NCBI GenBank assembly: GCA_022885665.1
Contig: JAGQDJ010000144.1
Coordinates: 62,001-126,000, forward strand
Source of the DNA: Triops longicaudatus
Taxonomy: Eukaryota > Arthropoda > Branchiopoda > Notostraca > Triopsidae
Direction of reading: 5' to 3'
Length of the DNA: 64,000 bases
The notes below the pieces were generated by a model. That model did not search any database. It saw nothing but the letters and a program-made list of their open reading frames with translations, and was not told where the DNA came from. The position numbers and the translations under genes were made by a program. Positions 1 through 12,513 of this stretch are shown here, one piece after another (within the stretch, counting starts at the first letter, position 1; every line of letters starts with the position of its first letter).

Positions 1-1701
1 TGAAAACGAGCAAACTGAAATGAATAACTTCCAGAATGGCTTCTTCTGACAAGGAACGGCATGTGGCCAGTCCATTTCGAAAAAGACAAGAATTTCAGAA
101 TTCCAGCCACTGAACGATGAGAATTAACGTTCGATGGACTGCATTCAAAAGATTCAACCTTCGTTAGATTAGTCATTTTAGAACACACCATTTTTCGGAA
201 TTTAATCCCGTAAAGGACACTGAGGAATCTCGCTGAAGCAGTTTGTACTGTGCTGTAGTTCGTATTTAGTGTGGAATAACTTGACGAGTGTTCCCAGCAC
301 CTTTGTGGCTTTTGTTGCGCATGCGACCTTCAAACAACTTTTCAAAGGACAACTAGGAACTCATTTTCCTATTAGGTTTGAGCAAGGTTTTTGGAATGTT
401 GTTGTTAAGCATATCCAGAACGTCATTTACACTAAAATCCATTTTAAATTTAACTAACTCGCGTGTGTTTGCGCCTATAGAAGTGAAATTGTTAGGAATA
501 GGCCTATGCAATACAGAGGACTCAACATAAAGCACTAGGTACAAGAAACACCAGCACCAAATGATTTCGTAATTAGTGAGTTGTAAATTCGAGGGAGGCT
601 CGTTGAGTGTGTATTTCTTTTCTTATGTTTCATCTTCAAGCATAGCACACATGCTTTACTTTATTTTAAGTCAACTGTTAAGCTTTTACGAAAATCAAAG
701 ATAGGCGCTTTCAATATCAGCAAGAAAGGAATTGTTCAATTGTCGACTGCGTTCTCCTCAATCGACGTGACGACCGATGTTATCCTCAATCCCCATCTCA
801 CTGCCTGCTAAATTGTCTGTGTTTCTCGTGCGGTATTAGTAAGATAACAACATTTTTATCCATTCTCATAAGTACCTTCTAATGTAGAAGGAAAGTGTAC
901 CTCAAACGAGCAGAAAAATTTTCTCAAGAATTCGACATTCATTGAACCGAAGCTCGCACGGTGTAATCGATTTCGCATAACAAGGTTCCAACAATCAGTC
1001 TCTAATTGTTCTCGACCGAACGACTAATCTAGCCGAGTAAATTCCTGGTCGCAACTAAAGTTTCGCCATTTCGAAATAATTCCGCCGCTTTCACTAGATG
1101 TCGCTAGTAAATTTGAAAACAACTCCTGCGAAATTTAAATTCTGCTTCTGATGAAAGAAACCGCGTTAACCTAGTTCTCATGAAACTTCTGCTGAAACTT
1201 TTGAACTAATTTTACCCGGAAAGCGTTTACATCTGCGGCACTTGTAACAAATTTATTTACTAATTTTATTTAAACGATTCTCGGAGATGGGCGTTAGATA
1301 CAACGATTCGCAAAAATACTATCGAGAATCTCTGAACAAATATCGAGTCGTTTTCTCACTACTGTCTTGACTAGTTCACGTGATTCTTTTGTGAAGTATA
1401 CTGTAGCTTTACAAAGAGTTGCAAATTGAGTAAAGAACTTCCAAAGAATGAGCTAAGCATTAGACAACGTGTAAAGCAAATATGGTTGGTTAAGTTAAAT
1501 GCGCCACTAAGGACAGGACAACTTGAGAACAGGAAGTTTGTCGCACTATCTTTATCACTAGTTTTACATTGTGGCTTTCTTGACAGGAAGGTGACGTCGA
1601 AGAGAAGCGCTAGGTTTCTTCTGAAAAAGGGATCGAATGCAAAGAAACCGTCGAGAAAATAGTGATGGTCGCTTTTCAGTGAGACTGACGCTTTGGTCAT
1701 A
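1..1701. other. Upstream non-coding stretch
   Basis: I see no supportable gene here. Open frames on either strand are short, lack splice context and encode no domain I recognise. The last few hundred bases should contain the promoter and 5' UTR of the sushi-domain gene that starts at 1702, but I could not place a TATA box or initiator with confidence. Confidence 0.5.
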
Positions 1702-3996
1702 ATGCTTATTGTAACTTCGATGCTTTTTGCGTGTACTGCACAAGGCATTATTGGTAACGTATACGCTTATAGAACGTGTTGCTTATTGACGCAATGTCTT
1801 TCTGTAAACTAGCTCGGGAATGCGGATTTCCCGACAAGTCAAAATACAGTTTGGTAAGGCCGGAGTACAGTTCATACTTGGAAAACGAACAAGTTACCTA
1901 TAAATGTCAACCTGGTTATTACATGGTACGAGAATCCCAACCAATTAGAGAATTAAACAGAACCTGCCAATGCAACGGAGTCTGGAGTGGAAGAGTACCT
2001 GGCTGCGGTAAGCAGAATGTAGCTATATACGCAGTTGTGTAACCCAGACAATTCAGATTTTAGAGATTTTATTAAGAAAAATTTGGACCCAACGTGGAAC
2101 CCTTATTCACAAGCACTGGATGAAGACGATGAAACCTTTTACTCGTTGGCATTTCACGGATATCAATACAACATGGATATCAATTTGGATGTGATACAGA
2201 ACAAATCCAATGAGTTGCTTGTTTGGGTACTTTATGAAATAATAGGTAAAAATTCCAAAATAGTATTTTTTACGACGTGTATCCTTACTTTTCAAGGTTC
2301 ACAGTCCGAAATAGAAGTGTCAGTAAAACTCCTTGATTGGTACTACACGTCGGAATGTTATCCCTTAAATAAGCGCACCAACGGCAATACGAAGAACAAC
2401 TTTACGGTTTCCTGCAACCTAAGTCACTTGGAATATTCTCCACATACATTAAAACTGGAATTAACACGTGAAAATGCCTTTCAAACTGTTAGCATACGAA
2501 TCTACACTTTGCGAGCATTTGTCCGAATAAGTAAGCACTTATTTTTTCTGGACTAAATTAATCCTCTGTTTTAAGCTAACGACTGCGCGACACCAGGCAA
2601 ATTACTCAATGGAAATTATACTCATTATATTGATCGCACGACGTACTTTTGTGATCCTGGGTACACACTAATTGGGAATAGTATAAGTACCTGTAAACGT
2701 ATCGATGGCAATATCTACTGGCACAATGAGCGTACTCCAATATGCGTCTCAAACATGGAAAACAGTAGTCCTTGGAATTATTACGAAATCGTTGCAAATG
2801 ATTTATTTAATAGACTGTCGTCAATTACCTATGGTTAATCACGGTCATCTGGTTCCCGCGAATTCCACTTGCCCTACCGATTACAACACTCATTCGGACA
2901 TCGCTGTCTTAAAATGCAATTCTGGATTTTTTAGCGAAACAACGAATAATCTACTATTCTGCAATAGATCTACAAGTTGGACGTGGCAAATCGATGGGAA
3001 AACTTTTAGTGCGACAGCTTACATTATAGTTTAGTTAAAAGTGCTAATTTTTTTCATATAGAAGGTGCTAACGTCTGTCTTCCCCTTATTAAATCAACTA
3101 CTCCAACTACAGCAGTTTCTTTGTTTACCAGTGAGCTAACTTCAGTCTGACAAAATCGCTAAAAAACTAAATTTTCTCTTATCTCTCACCATTAAATTCA
3201 ATAACCAGTGACGCCAGATGTACCAAACGCTTCTACTCAGTCAACATGCTTGAGTAAGTATACTGCAATTTCTAGAAAACTCAACGCAATAAGCGCAAGC
3301 CGGCGCCTTTGAAGTCCATAAATATGTTAATTCTAACAAAAATCCCTTATCAGTGGATAGTAGTTTTCGCCACCCAGTTTCGACTGCTTTATTCGCAATC
3401 GGAGTATTATTGACAATTCTTTGCCTGCTACACTGTCTATTCAAGTAAACTTACAACTTTTGCCATAGAAAATGTTACCAAATTTCTGCTTTACCAGGAA
3501 AATTCAACTAAAAAAATCTTCAACGCAACGTGAAAAATTGGAAAACCGTGGTAACGGAGACTCGTCCGGTGCTGGAGATTCCCACAACCGTCCAACCGAC
3601 CTTCCACTGACAGTTATCAATCGTACGCCTGGCAACACACTACCTTCTCCTGGAGATTTGCATATTTACGAGGAGCTTAATGAATCAACACCACCGCGTC
3701 CATCTTCTCCTCACAGTCCCAAATTGCAAAGCAATGCAATTTATGCCGAATTAATGCCAACTTCGCCAAGAGGAGGAAACTTTGGCAGAAATTCCGATAA
3801 GAGCTTGTATAGCGATATTGGATCGCTATATTCTAAACCTGCTGTGGCTTCGGAGAAGAATAATCCCCAGAACGCTCGTAAAGATTCGACTTTCGTTCCA
3901 CACCTGCTAGTAAACGACACGCCTTACGCCCAAGTCGCGAAAAGTAATAAGAAGGAGTCCGGGACTCAGTCAAAACCTAGAAGTCAAAAGGAATAA
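1702..3996 (+). CDS. Sushi-domain single-pass receptor with tyrosine-motif tail
   Basis: Ten-exon model: 1702-1753, 1813-2007, 2057-2245, 2297-2530, 2576-2764, 2814-3008, 3062-3130, 3209-3253, 3354-3444, 3498-3996. The coding sum is 1758 nt (585 aa plus stop) and the frame holds at every junction. Most introns are about 45-100 bp. Exon 1 is a signal peptide (MLIVTSMLFACTAQG). Exon 2 is a CCP module (ECGFP, YKCQPGYY, TCQCNGVW, PGC). Exons 3-4 form a domain of about 140 aa that I do not recognise. Exon 5 is a second CCP (DCATPGKLLNG, YFCDPGYTL, STCKR). Exons 6-7 are a third (CRQLPMVNHG, LKCNSGFF, FCNRS). Exon 9 is the membrane segment, about residues 398-419. The tail (420-585) has tyrosines at 477, 502, 524, 531 and 563, mostly in YxxL/I/V settings, plus a proline-rich PPRPSSP stretch. 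By inference it is a cell-surface recognition or adhesion receptor that signals through SH2 proteins. The start of exon 3 is the least certain junction (2048 also keeps frame). Confidence 0.8.
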
Positions 3997-4843
3997 AAAC
4001 AAGTTCTAAATTCACTGGCTGATTTATCTGAAGAAATTTGGCATCCATACAAATGGTCTCCTAGGGTAATGTTTCCCTTCGCGCTTCTTTTTCCTATGTT
4101 TTGAAACTACCGACGAGTAGACCAGTTTTTGACACTACTAAGAAATGCATGAAGCAGTTTTACTTGATGTTTGGTACGAATTACCGTTTGCTGTCAATAA
4201 TTGAAGAGTCACAAAAAATGTTTTGCGTACACGATTTTCATTACTACAGTATGCAATCAAGGTAAACTCCCTACCTAACGAGTTTTATTGTCATAAAATC
4301 GAATAGAACAGCCAAACAGTGCAACGAAACTGTCGAAATATTATTCTCGAGTGCATCGTATTTATTGTGTCAACTACAACCTCATTATTTCTTTAATTTT
4401 TGTGTAAATTCTTTCGCCTTTTGTAATTTCCATTCTCATTAGGTAAAGTTTGTGTGGCAAGAAGAGCCTTTCTCCGGTCACTTTTAAAAACGAATTGTAG
4501 AGATCTATTGTACAGCCTTAATAAACGAAATAACATTTCTTATAAAAGAGTGTAACACGTAAAATACCTAGTACAGTATGACCGAAACCGAAAGACAAGT
4601 ATCTGAAGTGAATATACCGCATGTGTAAAAGAAAAGCTTATCACAAAAGGAAAACAGGTAGGAGGAAACGGAATGCAGAATACACGTATTTTATCACTTG
4701 AACTTTCTTTGTGGCTTTTTTCTACAGGAACGTAATACCACAGCTTCTGGTTTCCTCCCAAACGCAACACATATTACAAAAGAAGTATCTGTCGTCGTCT
4801 TTATGATGGTCGTCTTTAACGTGGTGGACGTTTTAACCCTACC
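3997..4843. other. 3' UTR and spacer after the sushi gene
   Basis: No coding sequence is evident. An AATAAA at 4520-4525, about 520 bp after the stop codon, is the best candidate polyadenylation signal for the sushi receptor. An AATAAA-like string overlaps the stop codon itself (around 3992-3997) but is a poorer candidate. Confidence 0.4.
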
Positions 4844-5870
4844 ATGCACGTTATAAAGTTACTGTGTTTGGTTTGGTTATCTCTAGAAGCTTATGGTAAC
4901 TTATCCTTATCAATTAAACATCTGACCAATCATTTCTAAGCATAAGTTTGTCAATTAGCTCGGAAATGCGAAAGTCCAGCCTTCGCTGGACTGCAAATCT
5001 ACGAGTAGCACTATTTATATTACTTATAGCCAATAAGCAGTTTACATTGAAAAACTGCCTCATCATTTTTAATTCATTTTCTCGTAATGGCCTGACAACA
5101 ATCACTTTACCCATTTGATCAGCTCAGTTCACGAAGAAAACACACCCGAAGCTCTCATCAAGTCGTTCAGTTTTCTCCCACCAGATGGCGTAAATAGTTA
5201 CTATAGCTAGAAAGTTTGAAAGTTGCCGCCAACAATGTGATTTATGTTTCAAGCTTATTGTGTAAAATCCTTTCCATAAGTTGTGTACCCAAACCCTTCA
5301 TTAAACACAATTTGTGAAGTTCCTTCACCCTTCTTCACCACTTAAGCGTAACGGTCGTCAATTTAGCTACGAAAGAGAAAAAGGTTCTTTGCTGCCTTCA
5401 CCAATGTCGACCTCAGTTTCGGTTGGCTAACTGCTAAACATGTAATCGCCGTCATAGTTTAGCAATGAAATCGCTAAGCTCCTTAACTTCTTGCAGCTAC
5501 CGTCCCGTGAAGTGGAATTTATCCGAATTGCAAATGCCCAAAATGTTGTCGTTTCGCTTTTCCTCCCAGAATGCGTCACGCTACTGAGCGGTCTACAACA
5601 ACATATGAAACTTTATCCTGAAATCAACTCTCTTATCCATAATTCCACCAAGCAGTATAAATGGAACAGTTTAATCACCCAACTGATTAATTAACAAGTA
5701 GGGTCCTATATACTAAAAACCCTAACTATTTTTTTCCTTATCGTCTTCCTGCAGAAAAAAATGTTTCGTCTTACTTGTTCAAGATTAAGGGCACTTTATA
5801 CCATCTGCCTTTATTTGTGAATTACACGGGAATTCTTTGCTCCTTTCCGCGTCAAAAACTCCTTCTATAG
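4844..5870 (+). pseudogene. Probable decayed tandem copy of the sushi receptor
   Basis: 4844-4895 encodes a signal peptide (MHVIKLLCLVWLSLEAYG) and ends in a phase-1 donor after exactly 52 nt, the same length and phase as exon 1 of the gene at 1702. After a 63-bp intron, 4959 opens with CTCGGAAATGCG. The intact gene's second exon begins CTCGGGAATGCG and reads AREC; this one reads ARKC. The frame then meets TAG at 5006-5008, before the later CCP cysteines, and I found no donor that rescues it. Downstream, two open stretches with good acceptors (5497 after cttcttgcag; 5755 after tcgtcttcctgcag, open to the TAG at 5868) could be remains of the middle domain, but their similarity is weak. It may be a pseudogene, or a live gene whose exons I mis-spliced. 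Confidence 0.4.
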
Positions 5871-6589
5871 TTTTTATAAGATTTTCCAACAATAAACAAG
5901 CATAAGAGGTGCCGTGCGTTGGCACTCTCAAAACTATTGGTAAATTTGTACCAAACTGACAAAAATGAGCAACTTTCGAAAGAATGGGAACTGATTTGAG
6001 TGTTTCATGGCTTCGCATTGCTATTTAAGGGAAAAATAATAAATAAAAAATATATTTTCGATCCGTTGAACAATTTTGACGTTTCTTTCGACGAAGTTCT
6101 CAAAATTTTAGCTACTGCATTCTTTTGCCTAAAATCTCACTGGAGTTTTCAAAAATACTTTTGAAAATAATTCGATAAAAAATAATTAGGTATAACTATT
6201 ATAACTTTCGAAAATATAAAAAAAGAATGTTTAATGGATTTCGCAAAAGCAACCGATAAGCATTTCACGCTACTTTCAAGACTAATTCATAAGAGGGGTT
6301 GGTATTATCGTCAAATCTCACCTAACTTACTCTAACCTTAAATAACCCAGTTTAATTAAACAAGTTTGCAAATTAACGTAACTTTGCTGTAGCCCATTGG
6401 GGCGTCACCAGAAACAGCGGTTTACTCCTACACTAAGCCTAATTTGTAGGTGGAGAACTGTGGTAAGCATGCTAGTGCAAGTTTTAGCAAACTCAATAAC
6501 AGTATCGCTGGAAAGCTAAAATCTATAAAACCGTTTAGATGGGGTGGTCGTAAATATTTGCTTTTGAAGATAGTATGATAATTTGGTTG

Positions 6590-7160
6590 GGTTATGTTCG
6601 GTAAGATTAAGTTATTATAAGTTAAGCTTGGTTGGGTTAGGTTAAACTAAATTAGGTTGAATTAAAAATTGATATGCTAGATGCTGTTCGGGTAGGTAAG
6701 GTTCAATTAGGTTTCATTGGCCAGTCCATTTTGTTAGTCTATATTAGATTCGTATACGTTTTAGTTTGACAAGTTTGGGAATGCTAGGTTAATGTAGAAT
6801 GAATTAAAATAGGTTAATTTTGGGCTAAACTAGGAAGGTTATGTTAGGCTAGCCTAAGTTCAGTTACGTCACGTAAGCTATGATAGATTAGTTAAGATTT
6901 TAAGACCTTAAGAAGCTTAGGTAGGTCTACTTTTAGTTAAATTAGGTTCAGTTCATATAGGTTAATTAATTGTAAGTTGTGTTAGACAATCTTTGATAGT
7001 TTAATTTATTTTAGGTAAGATTAAATTACTGTAGCTTAAGATTTGGAGCGTTAAGCTGTTTCTCGTTAGTTTGTTTTGGCTACTTCAATTTCATCAAGTT
7101 AAGTTAGATTAACTTAGTTTTAAATATGTTACGTTAGGTTATATTAGGTGGAGTTTTTCG
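6590..7160 (+). repeat. Degenerate TTAGG-like cluster, GGTTA on plus
   Basis: Dense imperfect copies of GTTAGGTT, GGTTAAG, TTAGGTTA and relatives run along the plus strand, for example GTTGGGTTAGGTTAAAC near 6630 and TTACGTTAGGTTATATTAGG near 7130. The pentamer core GGTTA is the arthropod telomere motif TTAGG in another register. The copies are too diverged and too interrupted to be a working telomere. A short opposite-strand patch (AACCT type) lies at about 6315-6360. Confidence 0.6.
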
Positions 7161-10100
7161 GTTAAGTTCGGGCCTAGTTATTTAGGTGAAAGTTATCGTT
7201 CCAGAACGTGTTTAAAAGTCGTCATGAAACAAAACAAAAAAATATCTCGGGTTTCCGTAGATTAAATCGAGCAGGGCTGTTCTGTGTCAGGTTCAAATAA
7301 ATTGACTTTGCATGCAGCCCTGCTCACATACGAAAAAAATGGTCAAGGAAAATGCGGAGAAGCAGTCTACCAATAAATCCATATCTGAGCGTTTTCGCAA
7401 TTCTACATAGGTTTCCAGCCCGGTAAACTTGACCTTGAACCTTACAAGTGATGTTTAACTGCTTATTAAGAAATTCAGCTCGTACTTAATCGCCTCCTGT
7501 TCCTTCCGTCAAGGAAAGTGTTGCACGCAACTCTACTTCGCTAATGAGCTAGATGTTATCCTAACATTCCTCCCCTCGAGGAGATAAGTTGAAAAGCTCC
7601 CCAGAAGCCAAAGTTCCAGTTCGCGTCAGCCTTCCAACCCTTTTCTTAAGCAAATGCCTCCTGTAACTACAGTACTTATGAAACTTTGTCGAGACTTTCT
7701 CCTTCAGTTTCGGCCAGAAACTGGAGCGTAAAACCGCTCTCAATCTGTCTTTGTTTCCATGCAAGTTTAAATTTGATGTATCCGTCTTCCAAATCTTGGC
7801 TAACCGTTTCAAAGATTGTCTAATTTACAGCTCATTTTGTGTTTTTACCTCACTAAGAACATGTCTTACTAGCTGTGATCCAAGACTTAAGACTATGAAG
7901 TGAAACGGTAAAATTTTCTCTGCCAGTGTAAGATTTTGTCGACTTTTCGACTAGGTAATCCTACACCGAAGAAGATTACCGAGTGCTGTGCTTATTTAAG
8001 AAGCTAAGAATTGTGGTTGTCGCAGTGGTAAGCGTAATTAACCTCGTTAAAGTACAACATGCTAATTCGCGAATGGAGGTTAATGTGATGGAAACCTTTG
8101 GCGCATCTTTCCTTGTTCTGAATCTCCTAATGTGTTGGAAAGCATGCCCATTTACGCCCGCGTGAAAATACCTGATTTAGACACAGGTTTTGCACGTTGT
8201 CTCGAAAACTGGACGTTTTTTTCCCAAACTTCAGGTCGTCAATGTTTTACACCAATCAATCTCCAATATTCTAATGACTAATATCTCTTGTCTTTTTTAA
8301 TGCGCTTGAATTTGTTTAAGCTTTTATTTCTTACGTTTATTTGATTCATTCATTAACTTCGTCTATAGCACACGCAGGCATACCAATTATGAAAACTTAC
8401 GTTGAAACGCAAGAAAACATCCTGTTTTGATTCGTTTTTGGATTAAGCCCCGCGTATAAAAGGCAGGAAAACACTAGATGAAATAGTTCTCGTGTACACC
8501 CTACTCAAGTTGTAAAACACCAGCAAAGAATTATTTCAAAGCCGTTCCGTAAGGATTTGCACGACTTAACCACACCCAACAAGGAACTTCGTGCAAATAG
8601 TTTACTTTTCTGACGACATGCCTAAAAAACCAACCTAAAGAACAATGTGTAACCTTTTTTCTACGTTGTACCCAAACCTTGCCGGGTGCTTTTCTTTTTA
8701 CGATTTACCTTCCTTCAGTTTTCTTTCATTTGAACTGAAAAAAAATGTTGTAAATCGTAACATCGTACGAGTTGCTTAGCTAGCGACCGTAAATAGACCA
8801 ACCTTGGAAGGTCTTTTCTTTCAAAATTTTTGACTTTGATGCTTTATTTCCTTTTCAGTTTTGATTCTAATACTTCCTTGTCTTGCGTAATATAACACTG
8901 AAACGTCCTCACGTCACCTTGTAGTAAAATTTCTTCTTTAAAATGCATGGCAAAATTTTTCGTTGCATCTTTCTCTTTTTTAGTTATTTAGTTCGCTAGA
9001 ATCTGTCGAGATTGAGATTTTCTGTGCGAATTTTGTGGCTTTTCTCTTTAGGTAAATGCTTTTTTGTCAATAAGGAGTAACATGCTCCGCTGCTTTAGTG
9101 TCAGAAAGCTTGCCTCGCTCTAGTAAAAGGTGCATATTTTCGGGAATCTGTGTGAAAATCCTTGCCTCACTTCCGGAGAGATGCTGTCGCACGATTATCG
9201 CACTTTCACCTATTTTTCTCTCCTGGTTGGTCCGCTTTTTCGGTTAATGAGGGAGAACTTTACTTCTCTGGCCGCATTTGGCAAGCTTTCTTTCCGAAAG
9301 AAGTTTTTGAGGAAGCAATCTAAGATTGTCTCAAGACAATTAAGTGGAGTACCAGGTTTGAGGCAGAAGGAAAAGTTTTTTGAAGGTCTTTCTTCTGTTC
9401 GTGGAAGGATTTCCGAGACGTCGGTCTTCTTAGGAGGCAAAAAATAAAAAATAAATAGGAGGATTTAGATCCTACTTCATTCGTGCTGTGGTTTATTGTT
9501 TTTCAATCTGTAGAGCGTGGAAAAAGTTGGCCATTTGTCATTGGTCATTTTGTTCGATTTCATTGTCCGAAAGTAAAGTATCACCTAAATTGAGTCAAGT
9601 GTCAAAAAAGAGTCCGTAACCCAGTTTCGCGAATGTTTTTGCTATTGTTTCAGAAGGAACCGTTTACAACTTAGAAATAAAAGAGAAGCAGAAAAAGATT
9701 GTCCTGCACTATTTGTTCCGGTGGACTGGTCACACAATAACTTTTTCTTTGGTGGGCGATTTGCATCTTGCAACTGCTTGTTATTCAAGTGCCATTGTCT
9801 TGAACGTTCTATTAGGCTAGTTTGACAGGTGTTTGACTCTTCCTGAGCATGAAATTTTCCTTTCTGGAAAATTGGACTATAAGCGTTTTGATCTATTGGT
9901 GCAATGAACTTTCCATTTCGGTTTCCAGCGCTAAGCATTTTAGTCCTTATTTTCTTATTTATAAGTTGGGCACTGTTGTAGCGTGAAATTCTTTTTGCTT
10001 TCATTTTCTTACATTCGTTTTAAGAATGAAATTTTCTGGGGTTGTAGAGCGTTAAAATGCGAGGTGAAGAAGATTTAGAAGGTGAATAATTCTTCTGGGC

Positions 10101-10489
10101 AGTCTTGAGAACTTCAATAGGGAGTTTTTTCCCGTATGGGAGCGTGGCACGCGCTAAATTTTAAACTTGAGACGTTTGGTCTGGCGTTACATTGGTAATA
10201 GCGCTTGACTTACGTATTGTTAGTCATGTGTAACCTGACACGTTTCGAAACAGAGAGTTCAAAGTCATTTGAGAGACTTTATCGGTTCTAGTGTCCGTTC
10301 AATTGTAGCATAGAACTATTAGTAACAATCAGCGTGAGGTTTACCGTCTTGTCAATGACATTTCCGTCTCTTGGAGGAAAATACCGCATGACTTAAAAAT
10401 GAACTTAAGCGTATAAGCTTACCCTTCTTTTGTTATGGATGACAGGGGTGCATTAACTATTAATTCCCTAGCTTTCAGCCTCTTCCTTC

Positions 10490-10720
10490 ACAATTAACCT
10501 AACCAAATCTCAGCGGAAGTTAGCTAAGCTAATCCTAACTGAAACAAACCTAACCCAGTTTAACACAACCAAAGCCAATAGAGAACCTAATCTAGTCAAT
10601 CCTAACTGAAAATAATGTAATCGGCCATTAAAGAAACTAGCATAACCTAACTTAACCCAACAAAATTTACTGAAACCAACCTAACTAAACTTAGCCTAAC
10701 TTACCTAAGCCGCGAAAACT
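10490..10720 (-). repeat. TTAGG-like cluster, AACCTAAC on plus
   Basis: A run of AACCTAAC-type words reads as degenerate TTAGG on the minus strand, that is, in the opposite orientation to the 6.6-7.2 kb cluster. Similar patches occur at about 16750-16785, 17730-17900, 18000-18480, 19980-20160, 24415-24450, 31280-31300, 32760-32850, 48500-48800, 49430-49550, 59530-59740 and 63540-63620. Each patch mostly has one orientation. Confidence 0.6.
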
Positions 10721-12425
10721 ACCAAACCACATAATCTCGCGCACGGTAAGCGCTTCTGCTTTTATGCAATAAAAATAAAGCTAGCTTTACACTGGAGTAT
10801 CGGTGTGTCGTGCCAGTATGCCGTGTCGTTATGACATGGTCTGTTCGACATCGTTTAATTTACACTGGAATGCCAACAAAAACGTAGAGGCATACACACA
10901 AACCCAGGGGGGGGGGATCTGCACAATGTAAATATGGCACTAAACATGGGTTTCAAAGAACGTAGCGAAGTTTCAGCTTAATTATTATCAACAGTAAGCG
11001 TTGCACATCAGACAAACTATACCTGTTGAGTACCAAAACAGTTTTTGTTTTAAGAAACAGTCATTTCACAACAACAGAAAGAAGCACCCTGCGCATCCAA
11101 ACTGTGATTAGCGAAACTGCTTATGCCGTTGTCAGCCGACGCCTAAAGTAAAGCAGCGCTCAACTTGGATGTTAGGCTTGTGTCTTACTGCTTGTGCCGG
11201 GTTTTCTGCGTTTTCCTATGGATATGTGTTTCCCATGTGCCGCATGTTTCGTCACACCGACACGCCAGCGTAAAGTCAGCTAAAGACTTCGCAACATTCT
11301 TGAGAGGTGAATGTCTAAAATAGGACAGTTTGAATATGTTCATTTTGAAAAGTTGATAAGGATAGTTACATAAACATAGACCGAATATAGGCCTACATTC
11401 ATTACTTGAATAGTGTCTCCAAATTTTGCCCAAAAAAATAAAATTCAGGAATTAAGTTCCATGAAGGTCGCATTTTTTCGTGATGTGCTTCCGAACAATA
11501 AAGTTTGGTATTTTACATAATCTTCCAAGGTGTTGCAATGTTACAAGTTGCAACAGAAGGGATGAGAAGGCAAACAAGCATGGAATATTAGAAACTTAAT
11601 TACTACTCAGTAGGCATATCTTAGTTTCGGGGCCGTGCGTTTCATTGAAACCGAAAAGAAAAGTAGGTAACAATGATGACAACCTCAAATTAATACGCTC
11701 ACTCAATGGCGCTACTGTTGGATGATTTTCGTGGCGCCACATGTAACGCACTGCCACGCGAATGCCACGCGACCATCTTTTTCATTTTGGGGGCAAAATT
11801 TTTGCGGTTTTTTAGTTTCTACTACCGCGTGACACTTTTAAAAACTCTTTTCGGGTTGGCTTTCTTTCGTTCCTTTCCTCTCTTGTTTTCCGATGATTTG
11901 AACGCAAATAAACCACGGATGTTTTCTCCTGTTGGTTACGCATGGGGTTTCTTCGCTTTTCGTTTTCAACCAGAACCTTTCAACCGCGATAATAATACAT
12001 AACGATGTCGAGCTTCTCCAGACGAGGTGTTATACCTTCACAGTGAGCAGACGATCACCTTAGAACCAGTGAAAAAGAGACACAATACTTTCGGTTACGC
12101 TGACTCGTAACCGAACAAGACCAAAGCGTAGAAGTGAAAACTTTTCATGTGTAGAAGAGGACTAGAGTACTTGCTTGTCAATTGCAGACTGTCACTTCAG
12201 TCCTTAAAGGTTCACGGACCGGAGCAGAGCTCTTCAATTACTCATACTTTTACATTTGTTTCATCTATAGTGTAGTGGGATCAGTATTTAGGGTTGGAAT
12301 TCAGGTGTTTTTGCAAAATTTGTGGCTAATTCTTAAAAACTTAAAATTTTACAGAGTGAAAGGAACCCGGCTTATGAAGTGATTAAGTGTTACCGTTGTT
12401 GGTTACCTTAGTGAATTATGTGAAA

Positions 12426-12513
12426 ATGCAGAAAAGCGGTGCGGAATTCACTATCAAAATTATCATCATTGCGTACTGCATTTGCGCATTGTCCACGTCT
12501 ATTTCTGCTGAAA
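12426..12513 (+). CDS. Cad99C: Cadherin exon 1, signal peptide
   Basis: The start ATG at 12426 opens MQKSGAEFTIK followed by a hydrophobic core (IIIIAYCICALSTSISA), a standard secretory leader. The donor AAA|GTAAGT is near consensus and leaves phase 1, matching the acceptor at 14679 (reading SAE-R-CRFRP). The next in-frame codons in the intron run to a stop, so splicing is required. Confidence 0.75.

Larger units (their letters stand above)
5871..12425. other. Gene-poor spacer upstream of the cadherin
   Basis: No ORF here has convincing coding character; the longest (about 105 aa at 9130-9447 on plus and 120 aa at 9642-10004 on minus) match nothing I recognise and have no splice context. It contains two clusters of TTAGG-like pentamers (listed separately), an oligo-G run near 10909-10917, and the upstream and 5' UTR region of the cadherin in its last few hundred bases. 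Confidence 0.45.

Noticed and set aside
1371..1748. Minus-strand ORF of 125 aa over the start of the sushi gene
   Set aside because: No domain or splice context. Its 5' end overlaps the sushi gene signal-peptide exon on the other strand.
6590..7160. CRISPR array or true telomere
   Set aside because: Repeats are degenerate pentamers without regular spacers, in a eukaryotic intergenic region; neither reading fits.
9130..10004. ORFs of 105 aa (plus) and 120 aa (minus)
   Set aside because: No recognisable domain, no splice sites, composition like the surrounding spacer, and a competing ORF on the opposite strand of the first.
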